Shown: piece after piece, positions 59,501-64,000 of the stretch
Layout: each line of letters begins with the position of its first letter
How positions within the stretch are numbered: the first letter of the stretch is position 1
Assembly (NCBI RefSeq): GCF_932294415.1
Contig: NC_065542.1
Span: 50,074,942-50,138,941 of the forward strand
Direction of reading: 5' to 3'
Length of the DNA stretch: 64,000 bases
From: Quercus robur
Taxonomy: Eukaryota > Streptophyta > Magnoliopsida > Fagales > Fagaceae
Program-made: the position numbers and the translations under genes
Notes under the pieces: model-generated
Told to the model about the DNA's origin: nothing
Seen by the model: only the letters and a program-made list of their open reading frames with translations
Databases searched by the model: none

Positions 59501-62500
59501 GCAGATGCTCTCTTTTTAGTTGCTGCAGAATCCATCAAGAGGTAGCAAGTCAGTATGGATTCTGCAGCAACTAAAAAGAGAGTATCTCCTCTAAATAAGG
59601 TTTAGTAGATAAGAAATTTTGGTGTTTGTGGGTAGTACAATCAGGGACACAGGACCCCAAAAAAAAAAAAACCTTTGAAGGGACCCCATGAGCAGAAACT
59701 TCCACGGAAAACCTAGGCCCAGGAGGCCTTTAAACCTTGTAAAAGGGATGACCACAAATTGTTGATTCCTATTTAAAGTCCAGGTCACCCCCTTGCCCTC
59801 TCCCTAGCCCCTAGAAAAATACATAAAGCTTGAAGAGATAATCCAATTCCTAATCATAAAAAAATCTTGTAAGTCTATGACTGCAATAAAGTTGACACCA
59901 TGCAAACAACTTGGCAGCAAAAGCATCATCCTCATTGATATTGAGCAGAATAACAAAGAAAGGCTTCATAGCTTCCCAGACCAAACACATTGCTGAAAAC
60001 AGTCTGGATTACTATCCTTAATCTTAATAGTTCAGAACCTAGAAAAGAAATCTCGGCTGTCCTTATATCTCTCCAGAGACATTCTCCACGAAACATCATG
60101 CCCGGTATACAAACTTCCAAGTCCAAACCCCCATCACATTAAATCTACATTATGAACAATCTCTGCAAAGGGCAAGAAAAAGCACTACAATCTTTTCATC
60201 CAAGCAGTGACCTATAATCACAACTCTTTCACCTAAAAAATTCTTTCTAGGACACTATTTACATGTCTCTTGAATTTCTTCAGATATAAAAAAGCACCTA
60301 GTGCAGCACTTGATACAGAAGGGTATCACAGATAAATTTTATTTTTTACTTCTCTTTTAATGCTCACCTTCATGGGTGAGGGCCTTGTCCATAAATAGCC
60401 CATTATCATTTAAATACAGAGATAACAATTTATATTGTTTAAAGTTTAAACGCATAGGCATGCAAGATAAAAGTTGATGCCTTGCTTCAATGAGGCAAGT
60501 GTCTTATGGAGCCATGCACCTCATCAGTTTGGAAACCTTAATTCCTTGAAGGCATTTTCTGCATTTCACCACACTGCTTGTAAAGTACTTTAGGTTGCAA
60601 GAGGACATTGTGCATGACCAAGAAACTCAAATTACTGGAGAACTTTGGACTGCACTCATTAACTTGATGGGTATAAAGTTAAAGTTCTCTACTGCCAATC
60701 ACCCTCAGACATGGCCAAATTGAGAGCATACTTTTAGAGGAAATACCTATAAAAATTGGGTTGCAACTCATAATAATTGGACAAATCTGTTGGATCCAGT
60801 GCCTTTTTTCTACAACCTACATTGATCCTCAACCAGGATGAGTGCCAGTACATTGGCAACCAGCCAAGTAGCCACTTACTCTCCATGAGTGGCAGTGCAG
60901 TGAACTGATGAAAGTGCTTCGCAGAGTACAGGTATATCCAGTCCAAGATGGAATTACTACTGGAAGCTTGAGTCAGCTTCACAAGAAACAATGCATGAAC
61001 AAATTATGCTAATAAGAGAGCATGAAAGAGTATGCCAATAAGAGAGAATGATTGTAGGAATTGCGAGTTGGAAATAAAACATTGTTTAAACTTACTCCCC
61101 AAATCAAGAAAAAAGTTCAAATGGAATGTGGTGCACCAAGAATGATAATGATATATGATGGCCCTTTCAAGCTACAAAGCTAGTAGGGAATTACTCGTTG
61201 TGAATCAGTTGAAAATCTGGCCTACTTTTCACTCAAATTCATCAAACCCTTGACTGATGATTTCAGGGACCCTTCTCAAAGGAAGTTAAAAAGACATTTT
61301 CTGCCGCATTCATAAGGACCTGGACCATGACATAGAAAAAGATCGGTGCTGCAGGGTACTTACCACCAGTTCACCATTGGCCTATTGCAAACAAAAAGGA
61401 ACTCATCCTAATTGCTGAGCATTAATTTCGATTGGGAAAATCACGTCAAATCAAGCAAGTCTATGACAATTCTTCTAATAGCAACATCAGGCCAGTTGAA
61501 GCCACATGATGCCACAGGCATTCACTTTTTACACTTACCAAACCATAAACAGCACCAAATATTCAGTAAACTACACATTGAAAACCAACATTATTTAGAC
61601 ACTAAATAAACACAACTACACATTTATTTATTTTGTTGTAACTACATGTTTGCATGCACTTGATCTAGCCACATTTAATGTACTTGATCCTGCCAGGTAG
61701 CAACCTGTGCATATGATATATTTTTCCAATATGGAACTGATTAATTATAACAAAGAAGAAAAAAATTCTAATTCTTGGTTGTATTCCACCATAGCAACCA
61801 AATAAGTGAATGGGAATCACAATTTATTCTTAGGGATACCAATTCCTATTCCAGTAATTTTGTGTAGTAGATTTCACCTAAAATCTTGATATATTCAAAT
61901 AATTAAGAGAAGACACAAAAGTGGAAGAAATTTCCTCTGAAAGAATGGAAACAAACAAAGAGACATACTACATAGATTAAAATAGCATTCTATGATTTGA
62001 ACACCTAACGTATCCCCTAACATAGTAATATAGACGACCACTTCTTGGCTAAAGAAGGCATCTAAGTCAATAGATATTCGTCCTCCGAATAGGACGAATC
62101 CATGTGATTTAAAAGGATAAATCTTGGCAAGCAAATTCCAGCTAAGAGGATTAAAACATTCAATTGAAAATGTATACAAAGATCAAGATATTGTTATTAT
62201 GATTAGTTGAATAAAATTAGCTTCTAGTAGAAACCAATCAGCAGGCAAAGGGACAGAACAAATTTTCCTCTGCTCAAGATTTATTAGACAGGAGAATATT
62301 TTATTAAGGGAGCTGCGAGGTAGACAAAGAACAGAAGACAACTTTATATTCTCCACTTGCATTTGTTGCATAAATCCTTTCATAAAAAAATCTTGTTTCA
62401 AAAACTATCATCAGACCAAAGCAATATAAACTAAAGTAACTTGTCAAGGCTATTGAACCTCTTGAAAATTTCATGGGAACCATGCAATTCAATTTAATAA

Positions 62501-63267
62501 TTTGGAGTGGCATTTATTTTATTGTATATTGAACTATAGTAGATCAAAGCAGAATGATAAGGAAAACCACTATAGTTGCAATGCATCTGATGAGTAGAAT
62601 GGAAGCAAAACTACTTCTATTTATTATATATGACTTATTAAAATCGGCATCAAGATAAAGTACTGTATGCATGTACGCACACACACACAAATGACTATAT
62701 CATAAAATTATAAACAGTTTATGTGAAACTAACCTGCGGTCTGGCCTGAACTGTACACCTACGACCCTTGCCAACAGATATCCCCATTGGGTGGTTATGT
62801 TTTGTTTCAAGCTTTGTGACAACCCATTTTCCTGTCTTCTCCTTCCTCACCATAATCATAGCCTTGCAACCCTCCCTAGTAATCTGCCTTGGCTTCCTCA
62901 CTTCGAGACTTCTTGTATTTCTTGTCTTGTTATTATTAACACGGAAACCTTCTTTGTTACAAAGAAACCTTCGACTGATAACTGATCCTTCACAACCTGA
63001 ACGATGGCAATTACCAACTCGGATAATGAAGCCCAAACGCTTAGCATATGCATCATAATACATCATAGCCGCCTCTTCAGATTCAAACTCCATCCCAACA
63101 TAAGGTTCCACATTATTATCTATTTCATGTATACCTAACTCTCTCCCCTCATATAAATCAAGCATTTCTCCAGCCTCAGTAACACAAATCTCCCTTCCAA
63201 TTGAGCACTCTATTATCTTACTGTCCAAGTCCACATCAAGTTCCATCTCAGCAGAATCTGAAATCAT
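56564..63267 (-). CDS. Short FAR1-domain protein (FRS-factor type), 243 aa, two coding exons
   Basis: Coding exons are 62734-63267 and 56564-56761, joined in phase 0 (ARPQ/DEKDKK) through CAG/GTTAGT and TTCTGTGCAG/GAT. Residues about 54-165 form the FAR1 DNA-binding domain, a WRKY-GCM1-type zinc finger: GMEFESEEAAMMYYDAYAKR, then Cys103, Cys134, His157 and His159 as likely metal ligands. Residues about 179-235 form a coiled coil (KKIRELSTELGRANQQIAQC and on). There is no MULE transposase core or SWIM domain, unlike full FAR1/FHY3 proteins; size and order match Arabidopsis At3g59470-like short members, thought to modulate FHY3/FAR1 targets in the nucleus. The ATG at 63267 is the first in frame after an acceptor-like CAACAG at 63303; 5' exons lie upstream. 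An extra small exon in the 5972-bp intron cannot be excluded. Confidence 0.88.
58563..58697. mobile_element. Small intronic MITE-like hairpin
   Basis: Arms of about 40 bp pair imperfectly around TCTTAAAATTCAGC (58589) and GCTGAATTTTAAGA (58660). Possible ends are ACTTAGATGCTG and AACAGTACTTAAG. Confidence 0.55.
59451..59494. repeat. Perfect inverted repeat, 19-bp arms, 6-nt loop
   Basis: TAAAAGAGAGTATATGGCC, loop TGATAT, then its exact complement. In the intron of the FAR1-domain gene. Confidence 0.95.
59508..59582. repeat. Perfect inverted repeat, 28-bp arms, 19-nt loop
   Basis: Left arm 59508-59535 starts CTCTCTTTTTAGTTGCTGC and the right arm 59555-59582 is its exact complement. The phrase CTCTCTTTT(T)AGTTGCTGCAGA also occurs directly repeated at 59486. 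Confidence 0.95.
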
Positions 63268-63787
63268 TCTGTAATTCCCACATATATAAGCATTGAAATC
63301 CACTGTTGAACACAAATAAACATGTAGTCATGTACTAAACCCAGTGTAAGTATTAGACCAAGATATATAAATGAACACTCTTCAAAAAACCAAACTCTTT
63401 TAGAGGTATGTACAAATGTAAGATTCCAAGAAAAGTTCATACAGAACAGCAAAAAGTTAACTATTTAACTTATGGTGAAACCGAGATATTTTATTTCTGT
63501 AAAGCCCCTGCACTGTTTCCTGCAGCTAACTAGTTTGGTACCTAGCTCCTTAAAATAATGTAGATTTCCAATTTCGCATATATTTTATAATGTATTTAGT
63601 CATTTAAGTAAAGTCTCCAAAATAAATTATGGGTTAAACATTAATCTTTGCGCCTTCTTTTCCTAGAAACTTTCTAGATGAAAACAATGATGGGAAACTG
63701 TTAATAGATTTTCTCCCCAGGTATTACCTCTTTTTCTTGATATGCCTCTTCAGCAGTATTTCCAGCCTTCATGCAAAACAGCAAACT
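63268..63787 (-). other. Predicted 5' region of the FAR1-domain gene, with a leader exon
   Basis: A likely leader exon is 63728-63787 (TTACACATGCAG acceptor, AAAGAG/GTAATAC donor), joined to the coding exon at 63302 (TTCAACAG acceptor). It contains an ATG (63772) whose frame, after splicing, gives a 27-codon upstream ORF that ends in TGA overlapping the main ATG (sequence ATGA). The splice sites are predictions. Confidence 0.45.
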
Positions 63788-64000
63788 GCATGTGTAAGAT
63801 TACAGAATATCATTGCAAATCAATAAAGGTGGAAATAGTATTTTAAGTACTTGCAAAAACAATTCTTGAAATAACACCCCTCAAAGTATTGGAGTAAGCT
63901 TCAAAAAGTTGAGAGTTTTTTAAGCAGTCTTTGCTAGTAAGGTATATGTTTGTAAGAAAAGTAAAAGTGAGATAATTGAAATTGGTGAAGCAAGCAAGCA
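63788..64000. other. Window end, probable upstream intron or promoter of the FAR1-domain gene
   Basis: AT-rich with no recognisable feature. Confidence 0.3.

Larger units (their letters stand above)
56762..62733 (-). other. Large intron of the FAR1-domain gene
   Basis: 5972 bp, AT-rich, GT..AG bounded. It contains a MITE-like hairpin (58563-58697), the hairpin pair at 59451-59582, poly-pyrimidine at 57019-57061 and a (CA)n tract at 62675-62690. Several open stretches of 60-94 codons (for example 59261-59545, 61895-62179) show no family signal. Confidence 0.75.

Overview
The window is nuclear DNA of a higher plant. It is AT-rich, has spliced genes with GT/AG introns, and contains plant-specific protein families (DUF247/UPF0481, a short FAR1-domain protein, a small four-helix membrane protein) together with plant transposons (copia and other LTR elements, L1-type LINEs with a C-terminal RNase H, a tRNA-derived SINE, Helitron, PIF/Harbinger-like and MULE-like elements). 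A woody eudicot is likely; Fagaceae is my impression from the style of the LTR element and is not proven here.

Layout. Positions 1-491 are a copia-type LTR cut by the window edge. About 492-36000 is a three-fold segmental duplication. Each unit holds one minus-strand DUF247 gene plus kilobases of shared flank: unit 1 about 492-8720, unit 2 about 15508-22310, unit 3 about 26265-35900. Every DUF247 copy is broken in a different way: a deletion plus stops, one nonsense codon, and a nonsense codon plus a LINE insertion. Comparing units reveals precise empty sites. A 2982-bp Helitron (5194-8175) interrupts unit 1 and carries an exon-like fragment of an NAD(P)-binding protein gene. A LINE with a Harbinger-like element nested in it, and a long-inverted-repeat element nested in that, closes unit 2 (22309-26180). 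A small TIR element with a SINE inside it interrupts unit 3 (32409-32726).

From 36 to 47 kb there are more mobile elements: a Harbinger-like element with a nested MULE-like MITE, and a complete non-autonomous LTR retrotransposon (39215-45176) with 617-bp LTRs, TATAT target duplications and an internal array of sixteen 80-bp units. A foldback MITE and copia and LINE remnants follow. From 47.7 to 52.2 kb lies unique-looking DNA with two local duplications.

The right end is genic. A two-exon gene for a 188-residue four-helix membrane protein (52229-52881, minus) is followed by a FAR1-DNA-binding-domain gene (56564 to beyond 63267, minus) with a roughly 6-kb intron holding two strong hairpins. 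The two genes show no functional link. Throughout, short poly(A) insertions flanked by 8-16 bp duplications recur, eight in all, with four of them between 54.2 and 55.4 kb.
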